NCBI GenBank assembly: GCA_903813345.2
Contig: CAIIXF020000006.1
Coordinates: 8,484,989 to 8,548,988 of the forward strand
DNA from: Owenia fusiformis
Lineage: Eukaryota; Annelida; Polychaeta; Sabellida; Oweniidae
DNA: 64,000 bases
Direction: 5' to 3'
In this document: positions 1 through 11,895 of the stretch, piece after piece
Position numbering within the stretch: the first letter of the stretch is position 1
Layout: every line of letters begins with the position of its first letter
The notes under the pieces: model-generated
Seen by the model: only the letters and a program-made list of their open reading frames with translations
What the model was told of the DNA's origin: nothing
The model's database searches: none
Translations under genes and position numbers: made by a program

Positions 1-32
1 TCTTCTTATTGAATAAAATATCTCTTTTTTAG

Positions 33-85
33 CTGCCGATAAAGGAAAAGTCATGGTACAACTACCAGGAATCTCTAAGGAAATG
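33..85 (+). CDS. Receptor gene, internal exon A (partial gene, 5' part outside window)
   Basis: Predicted exon between a polypyrimidine-AG acceptor (tctcttttttag) and a GT donor at 86. It gives 2 nt plus 17 codons, ADKGKVMVQLPGISKEM, ending in phase 0, which fits the next exon. It looks like the first beta strand of the membrane-proximal domain continued in the next two exons. The upstream part of the gene is outside the window. The exon is short, so the call rests on phase compatibility and the run of compatible exons downstream. Confidence 0.5.
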
Positions 86-511
86 GTAAATGGATGAACA
101 GGGGCATTTGCTGAAGTCTCCAATTTTGAAATGACTCCCTGTTTTGAATTCAGTTCATAAAAGCTACTTCACCACTTTTGTTTTTTTCAAGTCATTATCG
201 ATTAATAATAGTTCTTGGTTTGAATAACCCGGTCCGGTATAGCTGAATAATAGTATGTCTTTTGGAAAATCTGAATCCTCAATGCATTCATTGAAGGCAC
301 ATGTCATAATAACATCTCACAATATTTGTAATATTTATCTATTAAAGTAACTGGTAATCAATCATGAGAAATCATGGCGCCATCTATTAGTTCTTTTCTA
401 GAAATGTTTCTTGTTGAAAACAAAAAGATATAATGAGTATCAAAATATTACGGATGATAAGTGATGATCTAATCGAGACATGTTAACTTAATTACAATTA
501 TAAAATTCCAG

Positions 512-618
512 TTTGAATCAACAGTCCATACGAACTTTAAGACAGCTATCTCACGATATGTCAGTCAATACTGCAAACCAAATCCATCCAATTGTAGGGG
601 ATCCGAGAAGCATATAAG
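512..618 (+). CDS. Receptor gene, exon B: membrane-proximal extracellular domain
   Basis: Open from acceptor attccag to donor AG|GTACGA; 35 codons plus 2 nt. The peptide FESTVHTNFKTAISRYVSQY is followed by a CxxxxxxxC pair (CKPNPSNC). An amphipathic helix followed by a cysteine pair, then the beta-strand-rich exon C, resembles a SEA-like or ferredoxin-like membrane-adjacent domain. This is a fold-level impression only. The split codon AG|G (Arg) joins exon C in frame. Confidence 0.6.
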
Positions 619-870
619 GTACGAGATTCCTTATTAATATCACAATTGAACTTTTTACTGGCGAATTCTTATTCCTCATTATTAGTAGACCCTCGGTTTA
701 TGGACAAACTGCATCAGATGCTTGATAATTTGTAAAAACCGGTCGATTCAGTAATTCAAAAAGAACTTCATAAGTCGAATCGGTATTTAATTTTGTAGAT
801 CAAAGGTGAGGTCAAATTCAAACTGTCTAAATAGCCTTTAATGAAAAATTATTTATTTTCAAAATCTCAG

Positions 871-1045
871 GCCCGATGATGTCATGATAATCCAGGCATT
901 TGAAGACGAGAGTGGTAGGACATTGAACGTTGAGTTTTACATAAAGGACATTCATGATGAAGCAAATCCTGCACTTACAACGCATCAGTTAGAACGATGT
1001 CTCGAAAATAATTTGGGCAAAATTCGTGACAACTATGGATTACAT
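871..1045 (+). CDS. Receptor gene, exon C: membrane-proximal extracellular domain
   Basis: Acceptor aaaatctcag, 1 nt plus 58 codons, donor CAT|GTTAGT (a weak but usable GT). The peptide has VMIIQAFEDESGRTLNVEFY followed by an LERCLENNLGKI helix, the alternation of strand and helix seen in SEA-like domains next to a membrane. If the donor were not used, the frame would close at 1074 (IRIISIS*). The exon ends in phase 0, which matches exon D, the transmembrane exon. The family was not recognised with certainty. Confidence 0.65.
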
Positions 1046-1344
1046 GTTAGTATAAGAATTATTAGCATATCTTGATGAATAGAATTATAGATTGGCTTTT
1101 ACAATAAATATAGATTTGTACATGTTGAATCCTTGTGACATCAGTGAAAAATTTAACAAATTCATCAATCATATTTCACCTGAGGAAAAGAATAGAGATT
1201 CAAACATAAACAGGCGACGTTAAAAATCTATATTTCTATCCAATGGGGCTTCACGTTACTAATCTTTTGAGGGTGGGGGGGGGGGTTACAATACAACATA
1301 CTATCACAGATGGAATGCATGTCATTCCGAATATTTAATTTTAG

Positions 1345-1475
1345 ATGATATTGCTAGCGACAACAGCTAATCAGGCACTAACCCCCGGTGCCATTGCTGG
1401 TATTAGTGTATGCTCGGTTCTTGTAGTGATCTTCATCATACTTGCTGTATGTCTGGTCAGGAGGGATACGATTAG
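1345..1475 (+). CDS. Receptor gene, exon D: transmembrane helix
   Basis: Acceptor tttaattttag, donor AG|GTAAGA; 43 codons plus 2 nt. After a short juxtamembrane stretch (TTANQALTPGA) comes a hydrophobic run of about 24 residues beginning AIAGISVCSVLVVIFIILAV and ending CLV. It is followed at once by basic residues RRDTIR and, in the next exon, KRK. That is a typical single-pass helix with a positive-inside cytoplasmic anchor, so the protein is type I with the exon B/C domain outside the cell. Confidence 0.75.
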
Positions 1476-1843
1476 GTAAGAAGCACTTTTTGTGTACATA
1501 CGTACATTTCTATTTTATTTGATAAGAGACAGTAGGAGGAAGAGTCTGTTTTACTTTTTAACACTGACATAGTACATTAAGTTGAATTTTGGCGGACACC
1601 TAAATTCAATGTCCCACAGTGACATATTTATAAGATGGGAAATTGAAATTTGTAAACAATTTGCTCAAATTTTTAACAAATAGGCTATAGTTTGACAATT
1701 CCCATATTTGAGAAGGTCACTTATTTTCGAACCATTTTGCACTAACATTGCCGATTTCTGATTTTATAGATTGCTATCAATATTGGGAACTTAATACTAA
1801 CTCGTTTGTAATTTTTAATCATTTTTGTATATTTGCAAAACAG

Positions 1844-2102
1844 GAAAAGGAAAGAACTCGAGCTCTTAGCTGAAGACCCGTTAGAAAAAGATGGCAATCG
1901 ACTCTCAAGAATATATGACAATGTTGAGATACCGGCCACCAACGCTGAATCTCATGTATACTTAGAGCTCCAGAACGAAGGCGGTCAGAATGGGACTGAT
2001 GGCAAAATTAAAAGGAAGCCGAGCGATCCATATGCCTTGGTTGCTGCTGTGGAGAAGCAATATGAAAACACAGACGTCGCAATAGAATCATTGCCAAGGT
2101 AA
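1844..2102 (+). CDS. Receptor gene, exon E: tyrosine-rich cytoplasmic tail and stop
   Basis: Starts after acceptor ttgcaaaacag and continues exon D through the split codon AG|G (Arg). It encodes an 86-residue tail of a single-pass receptor ending at TAA 2100-2102. Four tyrosine motifs are visible: IYDNV, VYLEL, PYALV and QYENT. YDN and YEN fit the YxN pattern bound by Grb2-type SH2 domains when phosphorylated; this is inference from known motif preference. CCAAG|GTAATA at 2094-2102 could also be a donor, so the stop may be read only in one isoform. An Abl-type SH2/SH3 kinase is encoded in the same window on the other strand; no functional link is implied. Confidence 0.7.
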
Positions 2103-2330
2103 TAATACGAAGATTGAATCTCTCACATAGGGCTCCAATATTGCATTATGCATTATATTATATTGTACTTACAAATATTAACTTAATTTAACTAATAAGA
2201 ATAATCACGACCGATCATAGTCATGATCATCAAGCAATAATTGATAGGACAATGCGACATAGCCTTACTTATAGATGATATTGTGAACATGCTCTTGTTC
2301 TATTTAAGTGCGAATACAGCTAACCCAGCT
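2103..2330. other. 3' flank of receptor gene
   Basis: A+T-rich sequence after the receptor stop codon with no ORF. Probable 3' UTR or intron, running into the ACGT-rich satellite that begins near 2330. Confidence 0.4.
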
Positions 2331-4720
2331 AACAATTTTACGTTGTGATAACGTCGTCAGAATATATGTCTCAAGTTGTAGCAACGTTAATATGGAACGT
2401 TGTAGGTACAGGAAGGTGTGGACTCGCACAGATGTTTAAAGAACGTTACATTTGACTTAAATATCACGTGTCAGGAACGTAGTAGCGACCTTAACAATTA
2501 CGTCACCAAAATAACGAAACTGTAACGTACTTACATTACGTCATATATACGTGGCCAATCTAAATTTCTGGTAACGTTGATATGGAACGTTGTAGGTACA
2601 GGAAGGTGTGGACTCGCATAGATGTTTAAAGAACGTTACATTTGACTTAAATATCACGTGTCAGGAACGTAGTAGCGACCTTAACAATTACGCCACCAAA
2701 AATAACGAAAATGTAACGTACTTACATTACGTCATAAATACGTGGCCAATCTAAATTTCTGGTAACGTTGATATGGAACGTTGTAGGTACAGGAAAGTGT
2801 GGACTCGCACAGATGTTTAAAGAACGTTACATTTGACTTAAATATCACGTGTCAGGAACGTAGTAGCGACCTTAACAATTTCGTCGCCAAAATAACGAAA
2901 CTGTAACGTACTTACATTACGTCATATATACGTGGCCAATCTAAATTTCTGGTAACGTTGATATGGAACGTTGTAGGTACAGGAAGGTGTGGACTCGCAT
3001 AGATGTTTAAAGAACGTTACATTTGACTTAAATATCACGTGTCAGGAACGTAGTAGCGACCTTAACAATTACGTCACCAAAATAACGAAACTGTAACGTA
3101 CTTACATTACGTCATATATACGTGGCCAATCTAAATTTCTGGTAACGTTGATATGGAACGTTGTAGGTACAGGAAGGTGTGGACTCGCATAGATGTTTAA
3201 AGAACGTTACATTTGACTTAAATATCACGTGTCAGGAACGTAGTAGCGACCTTAACAATTACGTCGCCAAAATAACGAAACTGTAACGTACTTACATTAC
3301 GTCATATATACGTGGCCAATCTAAATTTCTGGTAACGTTGATATGGAACGTTGTAGGTACAGGAAGGTGTGGACTCGCATAGATGTTTAAAGAACGTTAC
3401 ATTTGACTTAAATATCACGTGTCAGGAACGTAGTAGCGACCTTAACAATTACGTCACCAAAATAACGAAAATGTAACGTACTTACATTACGTCATAAATA
3501 CGTGGCCAATCTAAATTTCTGGTAACGTTGATATGGAACGTTGTAGGTACAGGAAGGTGTGGACTCGCACAGATGTTTAAAGAACGTTACATTTGACTTA
3601 AATATCACGTGTCAGGAACGTAGTAGCGACCTTAACAATTACGTCGCCAAAATAACGAAACTGTAACGTACTTACATTACGTCATATATACGTGGCCAAT
3701 CTACATTTCTGGTAACGTTGATATGGAACGTTGTAGGTACAGGAAGGTGTGGACTCGCACAGATGTTTAAAGAACGTTACATTTGACTTAAATATCACGT
3801 GCCAGGAACGTAGAACCAACATAAACGATGACTTCGCGAAAATAACGAAAATGTAACGTACTTACATTACGTCATAAATACGTGGCCAATCTAAATTTCT
3901 GGTAACGTTGATATGGAACGTTGTAGGTACAGGAAGGTGTGGACTCGCACAGATGTTTAAAGAACGTTACATTTGACTTAAATATCACGTGCCAGGAACG
4001 TAGAACCAACCTAAACGATGACTTCGCAAAAATAACGAGACTGTAATGTGCTTATGCAACGTCACATATACGTGGCCGGTTTAAAGTTCTGGTACGTTAA
4101 TTATGGAACGTTGTAGGTACAGGAAGGTGTGGACTCGCACAGATGTTCAAAGAACGTTACATTTGACTTAAATATCACGTGCCAGGAACGTAGCACCAAC
4201 CTAAACAATGACTTCGCAAAAATAGTGAGACTGTAATGTGCTTATGCAACGTAACATATACCTGGCCAGTTTAAAGTTCTGGTAACGTTTATCTTGGAAC
4301 GATGTAGGCACAGGAAGGTCTGGACTCGCACAGATGTTTATACAACGTTACATTTTACTTAAATATCATGTGCTAGGAATGTAGCAGCAACCTTAACAAT
4401 GACTGCAAAAATAAAATGACAGACTGTAACGTGCTTATGCAACGTCACATATACGTGGCCAAGTTAAAGTTCTGGTTACATTAATTATAGAACGTTGTAG
4501 GCAAAGGAAAGCGTGGACACGCATAAATGAGTATACAAGTTACGTTCGACTTAGATATCACAGGCCAGGAATGTAGTACCAACCTTAACAACGACTTTGC
4601 CAAAATAAAGAGACTGTAATGTGCTTGTCACATACATGGCCAATTCATAACTTCTGGTTACATTAAGTTAGGACAACACATGCAAGGAATGTTCTAGTAA
4701 CCTTAATTATGACATCAACA
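2330..4720. repeat. ACGT-rich satellite, ~190-bp units (about 12 copies)
   Basis: The motif ggtaacgttgatatggaacg recurs at 2761, 2951, 3141, 3331, 3521, 3711 and 3901, a period of 190 bp, with earlier copies near 2390 and 2570. Copies between 2570 and 3900 are nearly identical; from 3960 to 4720 they diverge step by step (4091, 4281 and about 4471), so the right edge is old. Each unit carries about ten ACGT or AACGTT palindromes and one perfect CACGTG. The left edge has an isolated start, acccagctaacaattttacg, near 2325. No protein is encoded. Confidence 0.95.
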
Positions 4721-5076
4721 AGATATAGTGATAGTAATGACTAACGTCCAGTTAAATGAATCATTACATGAACATATAGCTAATTTAAAGTTCCTGTACA
4801 GGAAGATGTAGACACCGATGTTCAGTAAAATTATATATAACACACTAAGCCTAACATTTTCACATGTGAAGGTAAAACACAACTAACTTATGCTTTGACT
4901 TATTAACAAATGTATATTGTTTTTCCAATAATTAATGAGTTAATACACAAGAACTTTTTTGAGCATCCAAATAGAGAATATTGACACACAGAATTGAACT
5001 TAAATATAATCACAGTCTCGTATGTCATCTATCAAAAATCTATCCTATCGTTAATAAGTTTTATTAAGTATTTTAT
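4721..5076. other. Intergenic, no gene seen
   Basis: A+T-rich sequence between the satellite and the next inverted-repeat element, with a few decayed repeat fragments. No ORF or structured feature was recognised. Confidence 0.5.
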
Positions 5077-6058
5077 TAACCCCTAAACGGTTAACGGGGT
5101 GGGGAGATTTGCCGTTCTAGCTTGTCTTAAAATTAAATTAGGCATATTTTAACTAATAAATTGCGACTAACCCCCCCCCCCCTTAGAAATGATAAACCCC
5201 CATGTTTTTAAAATATGAATTTCTTCATTAATAATGGCTCAATATAGTTAGAAGAAAACTCAAAAACTGGGAGTTGAATACTGCACTTGTTACCTTTCCA
5301 ATGATACCTAATATATATAAGTTATTTAATGGGAGATTTTTGATAGAGGGTATATCTGAGGGAAATACAATATATCTACCTGAGGGACCGTAGGTTGATA
5401 TACTGTACGCCTGGTATTATTCGCGTGCGATTAACTTTCGCGCTTTTCGCGATGGTGTTAAAATCGCGAAAAATTATCGTCGCGAAATTGCCAATAAAAT
5501 CCCCGGGAATTTGTTATTACCCGGGGCTCTGATGCATTTTCGTTTAGTATAGTGTTATTGGGCGATAATTGGATATCCACGATCTTCAGGACTTCAGTAA
5601 TGTCCATTTTACGTTGGCTGATTCGGCCCAGTACCACCAGTAGGCCCAATAATGATATCGATGACATCATTGCAAATGAAGTGCAAATTGCAAAAGATAA
5701 CATGAAGTCCAATTCCAAACGCGGGACATCAGGTAAGTGCAATTACTGTACACCTACTAGTAATTTAGCTTGAGAATTCCGAGAATTCCCTCGGTCCCTC
5801 GGGATATACACATATTTCACTTGGGATAAAACCTGTATCCAAAACCTCCCAGTACATAACCCTTATATATCTCCCGCTCAACTCAGATATCAATTATATT
5901 CCCGCATGTTATTTACCTATAACACTACTAAGTATGGGATTAACCCTTGTATGATATTTCGATATTTCATTTCCGAGATTGTGCCCAGATCTCGGCAGAT
6001 CTATTCACCCCCCTTTACTATGAATGTAATTATCTATAGCCTAACTGTTTAGGGGTTA
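5077..6058. mobile_element. Inverted-repeat DNA element with TAACCCCTAAAC ends (~0.98 kb)
   Basis: Left end taacccctaaacggtta (5077-5093) matches the reverse complement of taactgtttaggggtta (6042-6058) with one mismatch. A second, inner inverted pair sits near 5358-5395 and 5788-5830 around the words gagggaccg and cggtccctc. C and G homopolymers (5170-5182) and a GC-rich block at 5430-5530 lie inside. It looks like a degraded DNA transposon or a nonautonomous derivative; the superfamily was not determined. Confidence 0.55.
5600..5773 (+). pseudogene. Possible transposon ORF fragment
   Basis: An open stretch inside the 5077-6058 element. MSILRWLIRPSTTSRP leads into an acidic then basic stretch (NNDIDDIIANEV, SNSKRGTSGKCNYCTP) and stops at 5771-5773. 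The final K-x-N-x-x-TP pattern recalls N-terminal regions of transposon-linked proteins in marine invertebrates; this is a weak impression from memory. TCAG|GTAAGT at 5729-5737 could alternatively be a splice donor. Probably a decayed fragment. Confidence 0.3.
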
Positions 6059-8428
6059 TATTGTTATTTTTCTGAACGGGAATGAATAAATATTCTAATT
6101 TGAGCTTGAACAAATGCTCTATTAGTTAACATGGTATTGATTTTCAAAAAGCAATAATGACCATTTTAAATTGGGAATAAATCTAGAAAAATTGCATGTT
6201 TCAGATATGCCATTATATCTATGCAATCTTAAAAGTACTGTCCCATTACTTGTTATAGAGATAAAAATTTAATTCAAACTGGCTTGCTTCTCGGAACAGA
6301 TATTGTTTATGCTAAGTGTTCATTTTTCCTTGAAAGCATGAGCTCTCATTGGTCCTCATCACTTTCCAAATGTTTCTTCAAATGACTTGCACAGCTCAGT
6401 CGTTGTTTCCCTGGTTGCATGTTTAACACATTGCCATTTCTGCTTGTTTTTGGACATTTTCCTGGAAAAAATCAATCTATTGAAAAGTATGAAATGTAAC
6501 CTGTATACCCATACCCACTCTGTATATTTTGCAGTGTCATTTTCAACCAAAATTGACCTAGCGATCTATTCTTTACAATCTCAGATACAATATGTCTCAA
6601 AGGTCTACAATGTGTTGTAAATCAGTAAGTTATTGAGGATTAAAAGTGCGAAAATCGGGAAAATGTTTAAATTCTTCCAAATATAAATATGGAAGCCATA
6701 TATATAAAATAAAATACATAATTGTAAAATTCTTTGGTAAAATTCTCTAGTATTCCTGAAGTAAAGTCTGCACTTTATATTTTTAGAATAGAATGACAAG
6801 GATCTTGCTAGATTTGATTCTGCTGTAAACTTAATACAATGTATATATAAAATACTTCTATAATGAATAATAAATTAACCTAGACTTACCAAAGTCACTT
6901 TCCTCGCAACTCCCCAAGCTCAGAGGACTCTTGACTGCCTAACTTCAAAACCGTCAAATGTTCCATTCTGCTTGTACTGCTAGTTTGTCTGAAATATTTT
7001 AGAGACTTGTAGTATAAACATTTTATTAGTTGGTTATCTGAAAATGCACCTGAGGGTGTAATCTTTCTTCCACCAGATCTGATCTTTGTCTCAGGAGACT
7101 TTTTGGGACTACTCTGGGGTAAACAATCCCTATGCTCATCTAGAGATCTATTTATTAAAATATTCTATTGGATAATAATTTGAAATGTTGGAACGGTAGG
7201 AAAGTAGATACCTGAGAATGACTCTTAACTTTCTGAGATAAAATATGGCAGGTCAACTTCGGGTCAGTGTGACACCTCTAGAAATAATATAGGCCTACCT
7301 GATTAGCATAACACCACTCATCTCAACACAGCCAAAATCATCTAAGGGTTATCATGCGTGAAGGCTACAACAATCCTGAAAACAGAATAGGTAGATATGA
7401 AAATAGAGGACAAAAGTAGTACTTTAAAAGACTGTTACTTTATTTTGTACTTTTATTTCAAATTGTATTGATTAAGATAAGACCTTTAAATTGTGAATAA
7501 GTAAATCTACTGAGATGTTTTTAACATTGTGTCAATCAGGATTAAGTTCAAACCTTCTAAAAGAACTTAATTATATAGCAGTCATACTTTTAAAATTTGC
7601 ACAGTGCGCCAAATATAATAGCACCAAATTAAAGCAATTTACAGTATCTCATTTGCTGCGAAACTGTGAAAGTTAAATAATAACTGCATTAAATACAAAT
7701 GAATACTTTCTGAAGCAAGGAGCCACAAATGATGCAAGTTAATTAAATCAAACGATGAAATAATATACCTGATTAGTATGAAACACCATCATCTAAACAC
7801 AACCAACAAGGTCTCAGGGTTATCATGGATGAAAGCTACAAAAATCTGGTTCATCTCCTACTTCTGAAAATAGAGTAGAGAACTATTGTACACTAAGATG
7901 GAAAAACAGATGACAATAGTAGTCTTTTTAAAGGCTGATAAAAGTTAACTTAACTTAAAAGAAATCAACTTTCATTGAATTTGATCAATAAAACAAAGCT
8001 TAATTTCAGATTTGCTGAAGATGAAATACACTTTTCAGTCTCTATCAATTGTTAAAAGGCGTGTGCTTATAACAAACACCATTTCGATTAAAAAATATAA
8101 ATATCAATAATCATACAGTTTCAAGGAAGGTTGAAGTTCACCTTTCAGTCTCTGTGAATTGGTAAAGGACGTATGCTTAATATGCTTAATAACAGACACA
8201 TTTCCACATCAAAAACTGTCAAAGGCGAACCTAAATCATAATGGCTAATGTTTGATTTTAAATTAAATTCAAAAAATGTTGCCAGGCATATGTTATATAC
8301 ATATTAATACTAGCCTAAATAAATTTTGGAACATAAATAAATGACATGTGAATTTGCTGAAGTGACGATTTCCCATGTTAAAAATAAGAGAATTTTAGAG
8401 AGACCATACATCATGCGATTTATCGCAT
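6059..8428. repeat. Intergenic A+T-rich sequence with two local duplications
   Basis: No gene seen. A segment of about 90-110 bp beginning cctgattag and containing gggttatcatg and gaaggctacaa or gaaagctacaa occurs at 7298-7390 and again, diverged, at 7767-7880. A second pair around ttcagtctct lies at 8030-8090 and 8140-8205. The spacings differ, so these are old segmental duplications and not an array. Confidence 0.5.
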
Positions 8429-8579
8429 TCTACCCCCACTTTAACAAAACCCATATGGCCCAGTTATCTACGCCTGACGTTGTTGGTTTACCATATTTCA
8501 GAATCAGGGAGTGGATAACAGGGCCAGACGAGTTTGGTTACCCCCACTTATGTTTTTTACAATTTAAGTGGGGGTCGTA
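8429..8579. mobile_element. Short inverted-repeat element, TACCCCCACTT ends
   Basis: tacccccactttaa near 8431 and ttaagtgggggt ending near 8575 are inverted relative to each other, and a further tacccccactta occurs internally at 8539. About 150 bp; MITE-like. The 79-residue ORF crossing it is fortuitous. Confidence 0.4.
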
Positions 8580-8790
8580 GAGTAGATTACAGTAAAATTT
8601 TGAATGTTTGGAACTTCTCTGAATCAAAAAATAAGCAATTAAAGGACCATATTGAAACAGAATATGTAAAAATAGAAACATTTATACATCTTCTTACTTT
8701 TGTTTATTTTAGTTTGTTTTGTAGTTTAGCTATCATATCTGTGGCCTCATATTTCAATGCTTCTCTGACATGTTATTTTCAAAAAAATTA

Positions 8791-10316
8791 GGCCAAACAA
8801 AAATATATGTCTGTTTCCTGCTCCATGTATTTTCAGATTAGGGTAGGTAGGTAGGAGGATTATTTTATTTTTCATTAAAATTTTACTCAATTTTTTTTAG
8901 GGTAGGTCAGTCAGAAAAATATTTTATCTTATGTTTTTTGTCATCTCTTCGTTTTGTCATTTGCTCTTAACTGCCATGAGACCTTAATTCATCATGCAAT
9001 CTATAATCATTTGATCCATACTTACTTAAAACCTTCAGATATTGAACTAAATAAACAACTTGGTCAGGGTTCGAACTTAACTTTCTCGCCTGGTATTAAA
9101 AATTGTTACGTGAGATTTTTTCTAGGTAACTAAATACCAAAGTAAGGTAGTTGTTATTATCACTTGAAATTGTTATTATCGCGATAAAACAAAGTTTTCC
9201 TTTACACTAGGCCTATATAATAATAAACAAGTCTATTGATCTGTTGATCTATTATCAATTTTATTCCACCATAACATTCGAAACTTCTGGATAAAGGCCT
9301 TCATGGACATCAAATATCAGTATATTTAGCACTGGATCAGCAGAGGTTACAAAGTTGTCATCATATTAATATATGCCTCAAAAATATAATTTTTCTGACT
9401 CAAAAATAAACAGAATCAGCTTTAGAAGACCTTAGAAGAATATTTTTAATTCAAACAATTCAGAGAAAACTTGTCTCTATGAGAACATAACATTTTCATC
9501 TGGTACATTGGAATTCCCTCTCCCAGAGTATCATTGATGCCACGTCAGTTTCCCACTTCAAAACCCTCCTGGACAAGGCATGGTACTCAGATCTTTACAA
9601 ATAGCCACTAGTGAGCAATAATCAGTTCCCTACCCTAAATTCAGTTTTAATTTTAATAGATCAGATGGGAGAACATTACAGGGTATAAAGCCTCCACCCC
9701 TCCTAAACTTGATGATGATGATGATAAGTCATGTGATCAGATCAAACTATAATAGACCAATCATGTGGTCTAAACATTCAAATTCAAATTTCCCACTATA
9801 AACATTCCTAAGTGAAAGGTCAGGCTGATTTATGCAAATAGCTGTTGTGTTTTCGGGTTTCCCTCCCCAAGATTTTATTTTTCTTATTTCAAATCTGCAT
9901 GGTAAAATGGGAATTGCAAATTTTATTGAAGGGGGTGAAACCCGAAACTAAGTTAGTACTAAGTGTTATAGATGTCTCCCTAGCAATTGCTAGACCCCTC
10001 TGGGAGTTGATTGCGGGCCTCTATTTTGAAGAGCAAAAATGGCGAACTTTTCAAGAAAATAAACAATATTTCCTGTGTTTCAAGTGTTTTGGGGGCCCTA
10101 ACGATAATATTACTGCAAATGTTCCAGGGTATGAGCAATATGGACACCTGGGCCTGATGTGAGTAAAACATTTCAGAAGGAAATGTATTGTTTCAATCGA
10201 GTAGGGCCAGAGATAGAATATTTTATTTTTCAGTGTACTAAAAAATGTCTTAGGGTCGGGGGTTCAAACTAGGGTCGGTCGGGGTTCCGGAAACGGACAT
10301 ATATTTTTGTTTGGCC
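8791..10316. mobile_element. Harbinger-like nonautonomous DNA transposon, 30-bp TIRs, TTA duplication
   Basis: The left end ggccaaacaaaaatatatgt plus 10 more bases (8791-8820) matches the reverse complement of 10287-10316 at 28 of 30 positions. TTA lies immediately outside both ends (8788-8790 and 10317-10319). A 3-bp TTA/TAA duplication and TIRs starting GG are characteristic of the PIF/Harbinger superfamily; assignment is by these features only. No transposase is visible. The interior carries G-rich ggtaggtaggtagg motifs at both sides and a LINE 3' end at 9480-9730. Total 1,526 bp. Confidence 0.75.
9480..9730 (+). pseudogene. 5'-truncated LINE (CR1/L2-like) 3' end
   Basis: From 9509 the frame reads WNSL, then SQSIIDATSVSHFKTLLDKA and WYSDLYK, and stops at 9602-9604. 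The W-N-S-L-x-x-x-x-(V/I)-x-A-x-S-V-x-x-F-K-x-x-L-D pattern is the usual C-terminal end of non-LTR retrotransposon reverse transcriptase proteins. The stop is followed by about 100 bp of 3' sequence ending in a GAT microsatellite (gatgatgatgatgat, 9711-9726), as many CR1/L2-type LINEs do. Only the tail remains, so it is a dead 5'-truncated insertion nested in the Harbinger-like element. Confidence 0.7.
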
Positions 10317-10461
10317 TTAAAGAACTCCCTAAATATAGTATGCTATCTATTCACTGGTGATCCGCTCGATTACGCTGGTTACCTAAACGGTTCGTTTTGG
10401 TAACAAAATGTCGGAACGTCGAAGGTACGATTTTTCTTTTTTCCTTATTTCACGCATTGTA

Positions 10462-10783
10462 GGCAGAATCGCCACGACATTTTTTCTCACAAACATGTAT
10501 CAGCATCATATGTTTTAGAAAATGAACATGTTTGCGAAAAAATAGGCCTAGCTCAGAAGACAACAGAATCATCGATTTAATTCCTCACTTAAGTTACACA
10601 AACGGTTCGGGTTAAAAGTGCAGATCTTACATATGTAACTGTTTTTCGAAAAACCGTTTATGTAACTAAAATGAGAAATTAAATCGACGATTCTATTGTC
10701 TTCTGAACTATTTGTTCGCAAACATGTACATTTTCTAAAACATATGAAACTGATACATGTTTGTGTATTTCTGTATTTCTGCC
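10462..10783. repeat. Foldback palindrome 1 (~320 bp)
   Basis: The left arm (10462-10620) runs ggcagaat, cacaaacatgtatcag, catatgttttagaaaatg, cagaagacaa. The same words appear in reverse complement from 10783 back to about 10640. Arms are about 150 bp at roughly 80-85 percent identity by eye, around a short centre near 10630. An AAACGGTT motif lies at the inner end of each arm and again at 10385-10395. Probably a foldback or MITE-type element. Confidence 0.8.
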
Positions 10784-10984
10784 ATCATGATTATCTATCA
10801 GGCTAAAGATGGCAATCACTGACTCCCCAGGCAATGTCTATTATTTGAAAGAGGTAGATCTAACAGAGATCACCATCAAGATTAAGATAACTGCATAAAC
10901 CATTTGCCATAAACACTTCACCATCCAATCCAGACCTCTGCGCCAGATCCCCGGGGCCGGATCTGACTTGAAAGTCGCTGATGG

Positions 10985-11406
10985 TTAAGGTCAGGGTGCA
11001 TGATGGGAAATTTTCTGCATTCCTCAATTGAGTCACATGTTATTTTTCAAACAAGAATCACTCCTTCCCCACATTGTCTTTATCTTCCAGTTTTGCACAA
11101 AGAGTGCACTTATGTGCCTAGAAAAGAATTGTGAGAAGAATGTTTTGATAAAGTGTATAAGAAATAAGAAAATTCGGTGAAAAAAATCAGAAAATTTTCA
11201 GAATTTTTTTTCACTGTATTTTCTCATTTTTTATACATTTTACAAAGCAAACCTTCTCACAAGGCTTTTCTAGGCACATAAGAGCACTCTTTGTGCAAAT
11301 TTGAAAGATGTAGACAATGTGGGGAAGGAGTTATTCTTGTTTGAAAAATAACATGTGACTCAATTGAGGAATGCAGAAAATTTCCCATCATGCACCCTGT
11401 CCTTAA
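10985..11406. repeat. Foldback palindrome 2 (~420 bp), TTAA at both ends
   Basis: The outer 75-100 bp of the arms are almost identical: the left arm from 10985 (ttaagg, cagggtgcatgatgggaaat, caattgagtcacatg) reappears in reverse complement ending at 11406. Inner arms (cacaaagagtgc, ttatgtgcctagaaaag) also pair, with more divergence toward the centre near 11195. TTAA stands at each outer end, consistent with a TTAA-target element, but the terminal bases do not match a classic piggyBac end. High arm identity suggests recent origin or gene conversion. Confidence 0.85.
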
Positions 11407-11895
11407 TTGACCCCTGGACCTCTTGTAATTGACCTAACGAAAATTATGAACCGGGAATTATGATTGAAAATCGTGATGAAATTGAAAATCAAAAACATCG
11501 ATTCAAATAGATCTATCAGAATATTCAAAAGTTAAGCTTATTTCAACTGTCAAAAATTTTGAAAATTGAAACGATCCCAACTTTCACATGAGATTATTTG
11601 TGTTCTCGCTGCAAGTACCGGAAATGGAATGCTTACATCTTAACCTTTGGTGATTGTGTAACATGCATGCATCATTCTTACCTTCGAAAGCTGGCAGTAC
11701 GGCTCCCAAGTTGCTTTTAAGCAGAAATATCTTGAACTTGGAACTGTCCTCCATGTTGATTTCGACGCTGGAATTCCTCTAATTTCATTGGTTGATAGAA
11801 CAGAATACGATAAAAAGCCGAACGAGAAATACATCAAATTTGCGAACGATGTACTTTCCGTTTGTAACGCTCGCCCTTGTTGAAAGGGACTTAAA

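Noticed and set aside
9845-10162. 105-residue ORF on the + strand
   Set aside because: Inside the Harbinger-like element, with no recognised domain and no transposase motif; likely chance or decayed filler.
10985-11406. piggyBac assignment of foldback 2
   Set aside because: TTAA is present at both ends but the terminal bases next to it (GGTCAGGG) do not match piggyBac ends beginning CCY.
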